Assembly (NCBI RefSeq): GCF_014805685.1
Contig: NC_060893.1
Location: 447,693 to 511,692, forward strand
Reading direction: 5' to 3'
DNA: 64,000 bases
DNA from: Silurus meridionalis
Taxonomy: Eukaryota > Chordata > Actinopteri > Siluriformes > Siluridae
Below, one piece after another: positions 30,860 through 44,339 of the stretch. Positions within the stretch are counted from its first letter, which is position 1. Each line of letters starts with the position of its first letter. The notes beneath the pieces were generated by a model. The model saw only the letters and a program-made list of their open reading frames with translations, did not search any database and had not been told where the DNA came from. The translations under genes and the position numbers were made by a program.

Positions 30860-31788
30860 TATTGTGTATTCCTTTTATCCTTAGTTGCAGGTTATATTGT
30901 TAAGCACCAGTTTGCTTACTGGTGACACCGGCATTAAGTTTACTGGGGTCTACAGGTTTTCTCAGTTTCATTATTTTATTGTATATTACAGTTACAGATC
31001 GTTACTAAACAATGTCACATGTTTCACAGTAATTTCACACCAATTACATTAAAGAAGTAGAAATGTAGTGTGAGAGAGTTTTTTACAGTCGCTATCAGTC
31101 AACATTGTAGAAAACCACAGAAAGGTCTAAAAATGCATTAGTTTAATTAGATTAAAGTTTGACTACTAACATGTACATTATTTTTAATATGATTATCAGT
31201 CATTTTTATCACAAAAATGGCTTTTCTTGTGAGGACCAGCTAACCGTCCTCACGCTGTGCATTCAAACAAGATTCCTGGCATTACATGGAAAACTGGCCT
31301 TGTGTGTATACTGCTACGATGTGGGTTTGAAATCGTGCAGCAACTCACCTTTAGGATCCTCTAACTGTCCTTCCTATATATTTTTTTATAAATATTTATG
31401 CATTCATTAGAAAATAGGTATTTAGTTTACTACAAAATTGTATGAGAATGAAGGCAGTTTGAAGGCGTTTGTGTTCATCAGTAGCAGCTTTTATACACCC
31501 TAAACTGAACCAAGAACACAGGAGCAATGTAGTGGAGAAATGCAAACACTGAAACATTACCAAACATATGATTTCATACACACACAATTCCTTCCACTTA
31601 CCTCTGCATTTCACCAAATACTGAGGGTTTTTTCCTCCTTCTAACGTATAAGAATACTTGATATTCTCCAAAAGATTCAGATGCACAATACAAATTATGC
31701 ACCATGTGATCAATACCAGGATCCAAATACTCCATTACAGCCAATGAGACTAGTGACACAAAAGTTCCACAGCTCAGCACTACTCGAC
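30860..31788. other. Intergenic; one doubtful minus-strand exon-like frame
   Basis: The minus frame through 31713-31610 ends at a good donor (GCAGAG|GTAAGTGG) but starts without a clear acceptor and matches no family I recognise. Nothing else is seen. Confidence 0.4.
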
Positions 31789-33720
31789 TTTGTGGTGGTG
31801 TGGAGGGAACCGTTGTGGTGCTGAGGGTAGTGTGGTGGTTGCACTAGTTGTTGAGATGCTCTAGGTGCCCTAGGTGGTGGAGTGGATTAGGTGGTGGGGT
31901 GCTCTGGGTGAACTAGGTGGTAAGGGGCGCTGGGGGCACTAGGTGGAGAAGTAAATTAGGTGGTGAGGTGCTCTTGGTGCAATAGGTGGTAAGGTGCTCC
32001 AGGTGCACTAGGTGGAGAAGTGCTCTAGGTGCACTAGGTGCTGAAGTGCACTAGGTGCAATAGGTGAAGATGTGCACTTGTCGGCGAGGTGCTCTAGGTT
32101 CACTGTCTGGTAAAGTGCAGTAGGTGCACCAGGTGGTGAAAGGCACCAGGTGGTGAAAGGCACCAAGTGGTGAAATGCACTAGGTGGAGAGGTGCTCTAG
32201 GTGCACTAGGTAGTGAAGGGCGCTAGGGGCACTAGGTGGAGAAGGGTGCTAGGGGCATTAGGTGGAGAAGTGCATTAGGTGGTGAGATGTCCTAGGTGCA
32301 CTGTGTGGTGAAGTGCATTAGGTGCACCAGGTGGTGAAAGGCAGTAGGTGGAGAAGTGATCTAGATTCACTGGGTGGTGAGGTGCTCTATGTGCACTAGG
32401 TTTTGATATGCACTAGTAGAAATAGGTGGTGAAATGCACTAGGTGGTGAAGTGCACTAGGTGGACTAAGTAGTGAGGTGATCTAGGTGCACTGGGTGGTG
32501 ATGTGCACTAGGTGGTTAGGTGCTTGATGTGCATTTGATGGTGAATTGAATAAGGTGCAATAGTTGATGAAGTGCACTAGGTGGTGAAGTGCTCTAGGTG
32601 CACTAGGTGGTGAGGGGTGCTAGGCACTAGGTGCACTGGGTGGTAAGATGCTCTTGGTGCCTTAGGTGGTGAAGTGGTTTAGGTGGTGAGGTGCTTTAGG
32701 TGCAATAGGAGGTGAAGTACACTAGGTGGTGAAGTGCATTAGGTGCAATATGTGGTGAGGTGCTCTAGGTGGTGAAAGGTGCTAGGTGCAGTAGGTGCTA
32801 GGTGCTCTATCTCCTATAGGTGATAAAGTGCACTAGGTGTTGTGGTGGTGAAGTACACTAGGTGCGCTAGGTGGTTAAGTGCACTGGTGTTGTGGTGCTT
32901 TTGCTGCACTTGGTGGTGAGGTGCTCTAGGTTCACTAGGTGGTGAAATGCCGTGCCTGGTGAAGTGCACTAGGTGCACTGGGTAGTGATGTGCATTAGGT
33001 ACACTGGGTGGGTAAGTGCACTAGGTAATGTAGGTGGTGTAGTGCTCTAGGTGCACTAGCTGAAGAAGTAAACTAGGTGTTGATGTGCACTAGGTGCACT
33101 GGGTGGTATAGTGCACAAAGTGCACTTGCTTGAGAAGTGCCCTAGGTGGTGAAATGCACTAGGTGGTGAGGAGCACTAGGTGGTGATGTGCACTGGGCAG
33201 TGATGTGCACTAGGTGATCTAGATGGTGAAGTAATCTAGGTGCACTGGAGGGTTAGGTGCTCTAGGTGCATTGGGTGGTAAAATGCAATAGGTGCATTAG
33301 GTGGTTAAGTGTTCTAGGTGCACTAGCTGAACTGGGTGGTGCATTGCACTAGGTGCTCTTTATGCACTGGGTGGTGAGCTGCTCTAGGTGAACATTAGGT
33401 GCACTGAGTGGTGAAGTGCAACAGGTGGTAAAGTGCACTAGCTGAACTAATTGGTGTACTGCTCTATGTGCAGTAGGTGGTCAAGTGCACTATGTGTTTA
33501 TATGCTCTAGGTGCAGTGGGTGATGAAGTGCTCTAGGTGGAATAGGTGGTAAGGTGCTTTAGGTTCACCAGGTGGTGAAGGGCACTAGGGGGGAGACGTG
33601 CACAAGGTGGTTAAGTGCTCTAGGTGAACTAGATGGTGAGATGCTCTATGTGCAGTAGGCGATCAAGAGCACTGAATGATGAAGTGTTTTAGGTGCACTA
33701 GGTGTTGAGATGCTCTAGGT

Positions 33721-34289
33721 CAGGGGTGTCAAACTCTGGCCCGTGTAATTATATTTGGCCCGCAAGATCATATCAAATGTGTATTAGAGCTGGCGCGCCA
33801 GTGTATAGCACATACACCGCTAATACTTTAAATCCCAGAATGCTTTTTTGGTGTGTTAGTGCGTCAGTCGAGACCGCTGAAAAACTCTGCGTACTCAGCG
33901 CTGAATTTACCCGCCGATTTACTGACTTTGAAGCCCAGAAATGTAGATTTGAACTTTAGTAATCCGTTTGTGGTTGACGTGGTAAGCGCATTAAACAACC
34001 TCCAAAGGACCTGATTGAACTCCAGTGTAGAGACATGCTCAAGTCAAAGTACGAGTCTGTGTGTGCTGTACAGTTTCCATGTTTCCTCCCGACACACTGC
34101 TCCAACTCCGTGCCCAAGCTGCTCTAATGCTTTCTATGTTCGGCATCTCATATCTTTGTGAGCAACTGTTCTCTTTGATGAAGATGCACAAATCACCACT
34201 CAGGAGTCTCACTGATCAACACCTTTACTCAATCCTGAGGATTTCCTCAGCTCAGAGTCTAACTCCAGACATGATGCACTTGTATCTAA

Positions 34290-34385
<96 letters not shown>

Positions 34386-34639
34386 AACGAATACCACTGA
34401 TGTGTTTTATTTCAAATTTAATGTCTTATGTGTTTATAATATTAAACTTTGGTTGTTCCAAAATCAATGTTTATGCAAAACTAGTTTGTTTCCATATGAA
34501 AAGTTTCAACATTACACATCTGGAGAGATGGAAAACATGCACAATTGCAGTCAATTTTTCAATAAATATAGAGTTTGGCCAGTGACTTCGTCCCAGTATT
34601 TAATTTTGGGTTACTGTGAATTTGAGTTTGACACCCTTG
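33721..34639 (+). mobile_element. 919-bp hAT element with transposase remnant
   Basis: Termini CAGGGGTGTCAAACTCTG and GAGTTTGACACCCTTG lie between perfect 8-bp duplications CTCTAGGT (33713-33720, 34640-34647) drawn from the host minisatellite. It is the sister of 8429-22782 and shows the element before minisatellite growth. A (TA)n(GA)n tract occupies 34290-34381. Confidence 0.95.
33850..34285 (+). pseudogene. hAT transposase C-terminal fragment
   Basis: Frames 33702-33959 and 34061-34285 together show EFTRRFTDFEAQKCRFEL and LSMFGISYLCEQLFSLMK, then LYSILRISSAQSL and TPDMM. This is the C-terminal dimerisation region of GTF2IRD2/SCAND3-like hAT transposases. The N-terminal and catalytic parts are absent, and the two pieces are out of frame. 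Confidence 0.85.
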
Positions 34640-36065
34640 CTCTAGGTGAACTAGGGGAATGAGATGGTGCTCTATGTGCACTCGGTCGTCAAGTGCACTA
34701 GGTGATGAAATGCTCTTGGTGCAGTAGGTGGTAAAGTGCTCTAGGTGGAATAGGTGGTGAGGTGCTTTAGGTGGTGAAGGGCTCTAGGTGCAGTAGGTGG
34801 TGATGTGGTCCAGGTGCAATCGGTGGTGAAGTGCCCTGGGAGGTGACGTGCTCAAGGTGGTGAGGAACTGGGTGGTGAGTTTCTTTAGATGCACAAGGTG
34901 CTGAGGTGCACGGTGTGGTGACAATGCACTAGGTGCTCTGGGTGGTGAGGTGCTCTAGGTTCAACAGGTGGTCAGGTGCACTGTTTGGTGAAGGCCGCTA
35001 TGCATTAGGTGGTGAAGTGAACTAGGTGAACTATTTGGTGAGGTGCTCTATGTGCACTAACTAGTGAAGTGCACTAGGTTGTAAAGGGTGCTAGGCACTA
35101 GGTGGTGACGTGCACAAGGTGGTGAGGTGCTTTAGGTGCCCTCAGCATTGATGGGTACTAGGGGCACTAGGAGGTGAAGAGCACTAGGTGGAGAGGTGCT
35201 CTTGGTGCACTAGTTGCAGAAGTGCACTAGCTAAACTGCGTTTTACAGTGCACTAGGTGGTGAGGTGCTCTAGGTGCACTAGGTGGTGATTTGCACATGG
35301 TGTTCTGCACTAGGTGCACAAGATGGTGAGATGCTCTATGTGCACTAGGTGGTCACATGCACTAGGTTATGAAGTGCTCTAGATGCCCTGGGAAGTGAAG
35401 TGCTCTAGGTGCAGAAGTGCACTAGGTGTTGAGATGCTCCAGGTGCCCTAGGTGGTAAAGTGATTTAGGTGCACTAGGTGGACTAGATGGTGAACTTGGT
35501 GGTGAATTGCACTACATAGCGACATGCACTAGATGCACTAGGTTGTAAAGTCCACTAGGTGCACTAGGTGGTGAGGTGCTCTAGGTGCAATAAAGTGGAG
35601 TAGGTGGTGAAGTGGAGTAGGTGTTGAGGTGTTCTGGGTGCATTAGGTGTTGAATTCCACTAGGTGAACTAGGTGGTGAGGTGCTTTAGGTGGCAAAGTT
35701 TCTCTAGGTGCACTGGGTAGTAAAATGCACTAGGTGGTGAGGTGCTCTAGGTGCACTGGGTAATAAATGACATGCTCTACGTGCAATAGGTGGTGAGGTG
35801 CTCTATCTGCACTAACAAGTGAAGTGCACTAGGTGGTAAAGGGCACTAGGCACTAGGTGGAGAAATGCACTTGGTGGTGAAGTGCTTTAGCTGACATAGG
35901 TGGTGAAGTGCTCTAGGTACACTAGGTGGTCTAGTGCTCTAGGTGCACTGGTTGGTGTATTGCTTTAGGTGCACTAGGTGGTGAGGTGCTGTAGGTGCAC
36001 TAGCTGGTGAATAGCGCTAGAGGCACTAGCTGTAGAAGTCCACTAGCTGGACTAGGTGGTGAGGT

Positions 36066-37165
36066 GTAGAATTACTGAGTTTTTTATTTTCTGGAGGTGT
36101 TATTCACCCCTGCTGAGATTTTCACAGTTCTTCAGCTTGATTCTCCTCCTGCTTTTGTTGTGCAAACCACCCAACACCTGTGAGGCCTGGCACATTTGCA
36201 TTTGTTTACTGAGACTGAGAAAGCCTAATGAGTTCAGGTGACCCATGAGAGCTTGAATTTAGAGCTTGAACTAACAGAGTTGTCTTCAGCTTTACTGTTA
36301 AATTCTGCATATCCTTGTAAAGGACCCTAAGTTGTCGGAGTTCCTCCAGAATGGCCGCCTTATCTTCACTGAGTTATCTTCACTACCAGTGGCCATTCGA
36401 CATCATGCAACCTGTCACTCAGCACTGACTATTCAGCAGAGTCACTCAGCACTGACCATTCAGCAGTGGTCACTCAGCAGTGGCCTTTCAGCATGCATTC
36501 TGCATCACGCAACCTACCGAACAGCAGCTAAGATAGCAAGAATCACCTCATGTACGATCAGCTCTATACCCAGTACAGTTGAGTGTTCTGAATCCTGTAC
36601 CGTGTTTTGACTGACAGGCTGGGGCGAGTACAATCCCCTGATCAGCGCACACCAGATAGTGAAAATCCTAACATTTTGTCCTTCGAGCTGGATAGGAAAC
36701 CTTCCTAACAATTGGTCGTGATTCTGTCCATTGTAACTGTGTATGTAAGGGTGTATGCAGCATTGCATGACTACAGCACAGTGCTGTGCATAAAAGCAGA
36801 CCGACCCAGGCGGGACAATCATTTCTTCTGGGAATGCTGCAGACCATCAGGGATTGCACGGTCCATCAAGCTTGCAGAACAGAGCCAGACTGGAATTTGG
36901 CAATTCATGAACTGATGGCATTCATTTTAATTCTGTTTGTAAGAGCAATCATGTGTCCCGTTGGTGCCATTGTGGATTGTTGGTCAGAAAGTTTTCTGGT
37001 GCCAGTAATCAAAGAGGAAACCCAAAACGATAACAGACTATAACCACATACGGGTATGTGAATGTGTGTATAATTTTACACCAGTGCTACAATGTTTTCT
37101 GATGTGTACTATACACGCCTATAGAGAAAAAGCACATATACCCATGACTCTCTCTCTCTCTGCAA
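36066..37165. other. Insertion of unknown origin in the minisatellite
   Basis: Unique sequence with direct short repeats (TCACTCAGCACTGAC, GTCACTCAGCA at 36412-36486) interrupts the minisatellite. It abuts the LINE fragment at 37171. No coding domain was recognised; a solo LTR is possible but its ends were not identified. Confidence 0.4.
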
Positions 37166-37170
37166 ATGTG

Positions 37171-38570
37171 TCAGGCCTTACAGGTAATTGGTGTGTTTGC
37201 ACAACAAAAGCAGGAGAACAATGAAGCTGAAGGCCTGTGAAATCTCAGCATCTTTGATTCTACTAGGTGTGAGGTCCTAGAGCCACCTTGTTGAAACTGT
37301 GACTGTAGTTTCCTCCCGTAGCGCCGCTTTGCGTCCTTCACCGCTCTGCGAACACTGTAAGATGCAGCTTTGTATTCATCCATGTCCCCGGTGTCGAGCC
37401 CCATGTTGTAGGCAGCGGACCGGGATCTCAGTGCGTCGTGGATGGTTTTATCCACCCACGGCTTCTGGTTGGGAAACGTCCTGATAGTGTTTTATTGCAC
37501 CATATCATCCGCTAGTTTCCCGATGAATCCCACAACCGCATGTCCCAGTCTGCGTCATCGAAAGGGTCCCTGCAGAGTGGCCACCGATTGGTCAGTCCAG
37601 CGCGTGACCTCCCTCTGAACCGGAGCTTCCTGTTTCAGCCTTTGTTTGTAAACAGGCATGAGGAAGATGGCGGCATAGTCTGATTTTCCCAACAGTGGAT
37701 GTGATTGTGCCTTGTAGCTTTTCTTAAAGTTGTGTAGCAGTGGTCCAGTGTCCTTTCGCCCCTGGTGGGGCAGGTGATGTGCTGATGAAAGTTCGGTAGT
37801 GCGAGCGCAGTGTCCCAATGCTGTGTTTGGCGAAGAGTTGCAAAAGAGTTGAAAAGTTATTGTCCCATACTGCAGTGTCCGTGTCGGCTTGAGGTGGGAT
37901 ATAAACGGCACTGACTATGGCCGAGCTGAATTCCCGAGGTAGATAAAAGGGCCGACATTTGATGGTCAGTAGTTCCAGGTTTGGTGTGCAGGAGCGTGAA
38001 AGAGGAACGATGCTCGCGCTGTCGCACCAGTGGTTGTTGTTCACCATCAGACACATTCCACCTCCTCTTGACTTCCCCGACTCCAGTGTTCTGTCCATGC
38101 GGTGAACCGAGAAAAACTCGGCCGGCTGGATGGCGTGGTCCAGTACCGCTGGGTTCAGCCATGTCTCGGTGAAGCAGAAAAGGTTGCAGTCCCGAATATC
38201 CCTCTGGAACTTGACCCTTGTCCTGAGGTCGTCGAGCTTGTTCTCCAGTGACTGGATGTTGGCTAAAAGGATACTAGGTAAGGGAGCGCGGTGTGCGCGT
38301 GCCCTCAGCCTGTTCCTGATGCCGGCTCATTTCCCTCGCGGATGCCGGTAGGGGTCGCGTCCTTTGTTCTCCCTCAGGATTTTGCTCAGCCAGCATGAGT
38401 CTGGTTTTGAGTCCGGCAAAAAGTGAGTGCATTGTACACCAATAGATATAAGAGTGTCTCTGTCATATCTAATGATGACCATCTTGTGTAGATGGAACTG
38501 TAACTAATTAAATAGAAGTATAAAATAAACAAAAAAAGAAAAAAACGGCGCCATCTTGAACATCTAGTTG
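37171..38570 (-). mobile_element. Non-LTR retrotransposon, 5' fragment with endonuclease
   Basis: On the minus strand it starts near 38570 with AAGATGGCGCCGTTTTTT, the usual LINE 5' end. It encodes endonuclease motifs SRGGGMCLMVNNNHWC, LTIKCRPFYLPREFSS and AVYIPPQADTD (38098-37724). After frameshifts comes a linker LRSRSAAYNMG...YSVRRAVKDAKRRY (37455-37171) typical of the region before reverse transcriptase in Jockey/CR1-type LINEs. Reverse transcriptase is missing. Confidence 0.8.
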
Positions 38571-38973
38571 GTTAAGTCGTCTAGGTGCAATAGGTGGTGA
38601 AGTGGAGAAGGTGGTGAGCTGCTCTAGGTGCACTAGGTGCAATAGGTGGCGATGTGCTTTAGGTGCACTATGTGGTGAAGGGCACTAGGCACTAGGTGTT
38701 GAAGTGCACTAGGTGGTAAGGTGCTTTAGGTGCAAAGGGTGGTGAAGCGCACTAGCTGCAATTGGTGGTGAGGTGCTTTAGATGCAATATGTGGTCAAGT
38801 GCTCTACATGCAACATGTAGTCATGTGCTCTAGGTGCAATACGTGGTGAGGTGCACTAGGTGAAGAAGTGCACTAGGTGCCCTAGGTAAAGATGTGGACT
38901 AGGTGCACTGGGAAGTGATGTGCACTAGGTGCAATGGGTGGTGAAGTGCACTAGGCTGTGAAATGCTCCAGGT

Positions 38974-40143
38974 CAGGGGTGGCCAACCCGTGGCTCGCAA
39001 ACCGCATGCGGCTCTTTGGCTGGTTTCATGCGGCTCTTACGTTCATATCGAAGTTTGTGTTTGTTTGTTTTTTTATGTGCGTGTTCGCTTCGCTTGAGTT
39101 CAATACGGTATTTTTAAGACTTAAACGAGCTTGCCCCTACTGGGACACTTTGCGGTATATCAGACCTATGATTGGCAAACTACGTCCAATCATAAATTAC
39201 AGGATGCACCAAAAATTTTCGGCCGGAATACCTAAATCACCAAAACAACACGGCAGAAACACAATTGAAATGATGCAATAAAAAAGCGCAGCAGCACACG
39301 GTTATCTGGATAAGAGCAACATGTCTGCGGTGTGCGGAGAGCGATGTGCAAAACATGCAATGCTGAAATTTCAAGAGGGGGTGTATCTGCAAAGAGTTTC
39401 TCCATGTCGGGTTTAATTTATCACCTGAAATCCAAACATCCCAATTGCCTTCTAAATATGAGAAGAATGCGGCGCAGAATGCGCACTCCGTCCGGATGTT
39501 TTTGAAAAGGCAGGAACGTTTTCCAGTGATGGTGCCAAGGCAAAATTCAAAACACAAAAATTATGGATTTCATTGCCTTTTGAATTGAATTTTCATTTCG
39601 GTGCATCCCTAAAATATTATCGTTGGTGTGGCCCTCTGACACAATTCAGGTTTCTCATGTGGCCCCTTGTAAAAAATTAATTGCCCACCCCTGTGGTATA
39701 TTCATCTCACGCACATGCACATTTGACGAAAATACCGTATTACACTCAAGCGAAGTGAACACGCACATAAAAAACCCACACAAAGTCTGTGTTTTCTACC
39801 CTGAAAACACGTAAAATCAAAGCATCGATCTGTTCTGACTGACACTCATGTGAAAGAATTGATTCGAGTGGCAACAACGGAATACGAGGCAGATTTGAAG
39901 GGAATTGTTCAAGGCAAGGAATGCCAAAAGTCTCACTAAGTAACATGCATAGTAAAAGAAAAATGCTATTGTAAATTATTATATTTTGTTTGTGGACTTG
40001 GTTAAACTAAGAGTTTGTGTGTGTGAGACAGTGCACACAATGTTCATTGTTGAAAATGACTGTCCTGTGGTCTTAGAACTGCAGGAGTCAATTTTTTGTC
40101 ATTATGTTGGTGTGTGACATTTACAATAAATCTGGCTGAGCAG

Positions 40144-40200
<57 letters not shown>

Positions 40201-40305
40201 GAAGGGATGGGTGATGTTCATGTGTGCCCATGTGTATGATGTGGCTCTTTGCAGGAAAACAGTAAAAAATGTGGCTCTCAGTCTCTGACTGGTTGGCCCC
40301 CCCTG
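38974..40305 (+). mobile_element. hAT element with BED-finger remnant
   Basis: Termini CAGGGGTGGCCAACC and GGTTGGCCCCCCCTG are inverted repeats. The flanks CTCCAGGT and TTCTAGGG match at 5 of 8 positions, an eroded target duplication within the minisatellite. A TG tract lies at 40146-40193. The segment TTTTCATTTCGGTGCATCCC near 39590 resembles the end of a second hAT family, so the element may be chimeric. Confidence 0.8.
39344..39460 (+). pseudogene. BED zinc-finger fragment of a hAT transposase
   Basis: The frame from 39344 reads MCKTCNAEISRGG, SMSGLIYHLKSKHPNC: two cysteines spaced C-x2-C and histidines spaced H-x5-H, the BED-finger pattern of hAT DNA-binding domains. It has no extended frame and is a remnant. 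Confidence 0.75.
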
Positions 40306-40429
40306 TTCTAGGGGCACTGGGTGGTTAGGTTCACAAGGTAGTGAAGAACTCTAGGTGCAATATGTAGTCAAGTGTCAATAGCTGCTGAAGTGCACCTTAC
40401 ACACTGAGATATCCCTTCTTCATGAGCAA

Positions 40430-41170
40430 GCAGTCAGTGGTCCTAATGAACCCACATAACTTGAGAAGTAAAGCAATTTTTTAAACGGGTCTCTTTAATT
40501 AACAAATAGATTCACAGTTTAATGTCACAAAGTAGACAAACTATCAGATTTCAAAAGAAATTGTTTTTTTTACCGTGGCGATGTAGGGGCTTGAACTGGC
40601 AATTTTGGGAGGACCTACTAATCATCAAAACAACACCTTACCCACTAAGCTAACTCTTCTCCATTGTACAAGCAGTCAATGGGCCTCATGAACCAACATT
40701 GTTTCTTTTCCTATACTTCAACACCATGTAACTCATATTTAAAGTAGGCCAAACAAGTCTTTCAAAAAAGACAAAGAAATAAAGCAATTTTTAAACAGAT
40801 CTCCTCAATTAACAAATAGATTTACAGTTTAATGTCACAAAGTAGACAAACTATTAAATTAAAAAAAATAAATAAATAAGAATGTGACATTGGTTTTGCC
40901 AGATATTGAACCCCCAACCTTGTGGGGAGCTGGTGACAGGTACACCAAGAGCTTACCCACGGAGCCATATCTCACCCCGTGAGCAAGCAGTCAATGGGCC
41001 TAATGAACCAACATGGTTTCTTTTTCTATACTTCAAGACCATCTAACTCATATTAAAAGTAGGCCAAACAAGTCTTTCAAAAAAGACAAAAGAAATAAAG
41101 CAATCTTTTAAACAGGTCTGTTTGATTAACAAATAGATTTATAGTTTAATGCCACAAAGTAGACCCCATG
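40430..41170 (-). mobile_element. Tandem tRNA-headed SINE-like units (about 310-320-bp period)
   Basis: The body AATGTCACAAAGTAGACAAA, ATTAACAAATAGATT and AGTCAATGGGCCTAATGAAC recurs about every 310-320 bp, near 40470, 40785 and 41095. On the minus strand, two bodies are preceded by tRNA-like heads: 40660-40578 (A box GTTAGCTTAGTGGG, B box CAGTTCAAGCCCC) and 40972-40890 (A box TGGCTCCGTGGG, B box GGGGTTCAATA). The heads differ more than the bodies. Confidence 0.65.
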
Positions 41171-41387
41171 TCACTTATCTGCACATGTCCAAACCATCTC
41201 AATCTCACCTCTGTTGGAGATGTGGTTCTTGTGCCTGAGTCACTTCTCATAGACTTCTAGTTACTGAGAGAATGTACAGGAAGGAGAAGTTTTGATCCTC
41301 TACCATCATGATCTAAGAGAAAACACTGGTCGCCTAACTATAGAAAAGCCAAGAGTCCAATAAGCAAAGGCCTGTTTGCCTCTCCTC

Positions 41388-41452
41388 TGTTGGTGTAATG
41401 GTCAGTGAAGTGGTCGCTGCTGTCTGACTCGCCCGGTTCAATTCCTACCCCT
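41388..41452 (+). other. tRNA-like module
   Basis: A-box-like TGGTGTAATGGTCAGTG and B-box GGTTCAATTCC are about 45 bp apart. The stems do not pair well enough to call a functional tRNA. Confidence 0.5.
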
Positions 41453-41529
41453 CAGCTATCCTTTAAATTGTTTAAAAAGTTTTTAAAAAGAACCAAAAAA
41501 GGTCCTAAAAATCAGGTTCTTGCAGGAGA

Positions 41530-41598
41530 TCTGGTGGCTCAATTGGAAGAGCTTTGCCTCTGGGTTGAGAGGTTGCCGGTTCAAGCCCCGGCCAGGAC
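41530..41598 (+). other. tRNA-like module
   Basis: A-box TGGCTCAATTGG (41534-41545) and B-box GGTTCAAGCCCC (41578-41589) have tRNA spacing. There is no convincing acceptor stem. It is probably a SINE head or tRNA pseudogene. Confidence 0.55.
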
Positions 41599-41837
41599 TC
41601 AAAGTTAAGAGTGTGGAAGGTTTCGGTGGCTGTAGTGAGGGAGGTGTCAGAAATGGCTGTGTGGAAGGTTGTAAAACTAAGTCAATACTTTTTTGAACGT
41701 TTTTGCTTCATAACCCACTGTTTTCAGCTACTCAGACACCGGGGAGGTACAATGCCTGGATATTGCCCCCCTGCTTCAGGATAACCCACTCAACCATGGA
41801 GGAGATCAGACTGGGAAGCATGTTTAGATGAGGCACA

Positions 41838-42235
41838 AGCCTTAAACCACTGAGCAACCACTGCTGAAAAGCATTTGTGCTTTTTGGAGGGTTCATACTT
41901 TGTTTGATGCCAGCGCAGTAAGAAAGAAGGCATGTAGGACTGGCTTTGAAACCTTATCACCAGCGTGGACTATATTAAGGACCATGTTCAGGCACAAGCC
42001 TTAACCCACTGAGCTACCACAGAAGTGCTTTTTTTTTGGTGGGGTTATCTTTCATTAAAGAGCAGGAAATCAAGAAATTAATCCAACACAGAGCGGACAG
42101 AATTGAAATGTTTTCAGAGTGGACAAGGTCCAGAAGTTTTATTTACCAACACAGCAACCACCAGCTCGAGCAGGAATCAAACTCTCAAACTCATCCTCAT
42201 GGGGACCCTGACATTAACCCAGTAGGCTATCACAT
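41838..42235 (-). other. Three further minus-strand tRNA-like modules
   Basis: A-box-like motifs on the minus strand are GTGGTTGCTCAGTGGTTTAAG (split; 41863-41838), GTGGTAGCTCAGTGGGTTAAG (split; 42020-42000, B-like AAGGTTTCAAAG at 41955-41944) and TAGCCTACTGGGTTAA (42229-42214, B-like GAGAGTTTGATTCCTGC at 42186-42170). All are imperfect and lack clear acceptor stems. Confidence 0.5.
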
Positions 42236-42239
42236 CCAT

Positions 42240-42265
42240 CCATCCATCCATCTATCCATCCATCC

Positions 42266-42353
<88 letters not shown>

Positions 42354-42356
42354 GAT
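42240..42356. repeat. (CATC)n-(TATC)n microsatellite
   Basis: CATC repeats pass into an uninterrupted run of about 22 TATC units. It forms the outer part of the left arm of an inverted duplication. Confidence 0.97.
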
Positions 42357-42564
42357 ATTAATATGATGTGAGGTCCAGTTAACAGCTAAAACAGGTAGAA
42401 GTAATAACTACTTTTTACTTAAGTACATGTCAGAGCCAAGACTTCTTTACTTTCACTTGAGTAAAAAAGTTTAATCAGTTCTTCAACTTTTACCCGAGTA
42501 TTTTAATACATGAGCATCTGTACTTCTACTTAAGTAAAGGATGTGTGTACTTTTGCCACCTCTG
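42356..42564 (-). mobile_element. Inverted partial copy of the CAGAGGTGGCAAAAGTA hAT MITE
   Basis: It ends at 42564 in ...TTTTGCCACCTCTG, the terminus in reverse. It is the reverse complement of 42855-43064, including the non-MITE segment GTTAACTGGACCTCACATCA, which shows that it was copied after that segment entered the element. Confidence 0.9.
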
Positions 42565-42854
42565 TACAAATCTCAGTTTAATTCGCGGTGATAATGTTAG
42601 GAAGGGCTGTAGTTTAGTTGAACATTGCTGCCATCTACTGGACATCAATCACTTTATAAAATTATTTTGAAGATGAAACACTACTGTATGCTGGTAAAGT
42701 GTTCAAATGAATACAGTTTTGTGTATGAACAGATGTAATTATTCTTTCTGCTTGAGATTAATATATAATGTGACAGGCACCACCTATATTTTTCTGCAAT
42801 AATCTTCTTTGTATTTATAATTGGTTTTATCACTGCACGTGTGAATGTTTGAAA

Positions 42855-44210
<1,356 letters not shown>

Positions 44211-44339
44211 ATATGAACACAATGATTATTGGTGGAATGGCCGATGAGGCACCTAAATACACACATAACTAACAAGGAGCAGGTGGAAAACACAATTAGG
44301 GACCAGGGGAATAGAAACCTATTAGATAGACAAGTGTGT

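Larger units (their letters stand above)
31789..40400. repeat. Degenerate GTGCACTAGGTGGTGAAG-type minisatellite, interrupted
   Basis: Short modules GTGCACTAGG, TGGTGAAG/TGGTGAGG and TGCTCTAGG alternate in loose 10-, 18- and 28-bp periods. The array occupies 31789-33720, 34640-36062, about 38560-38973 and 40306-40400, about 3.9 kb in total. Divergence between neighbouring copies is high, so it is old. Two hAT elements and one LINE-containing block split it. Confidence 0.9.

Noticed and set aside
31610..31713. Minus-strand exon-like frame with a good donor (GCAGAG|GTAAGTGG)
   Set aside because: There is no acceptor in phase, no known family, and no neighbouring exon that would join it.
41388..41598. 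Functional tRNA genes
   Set aside because: A and B boxes are present, but acceptor and anticodon stems do not pair convincingly, and similar heads are attached to SINE bodies nearby.
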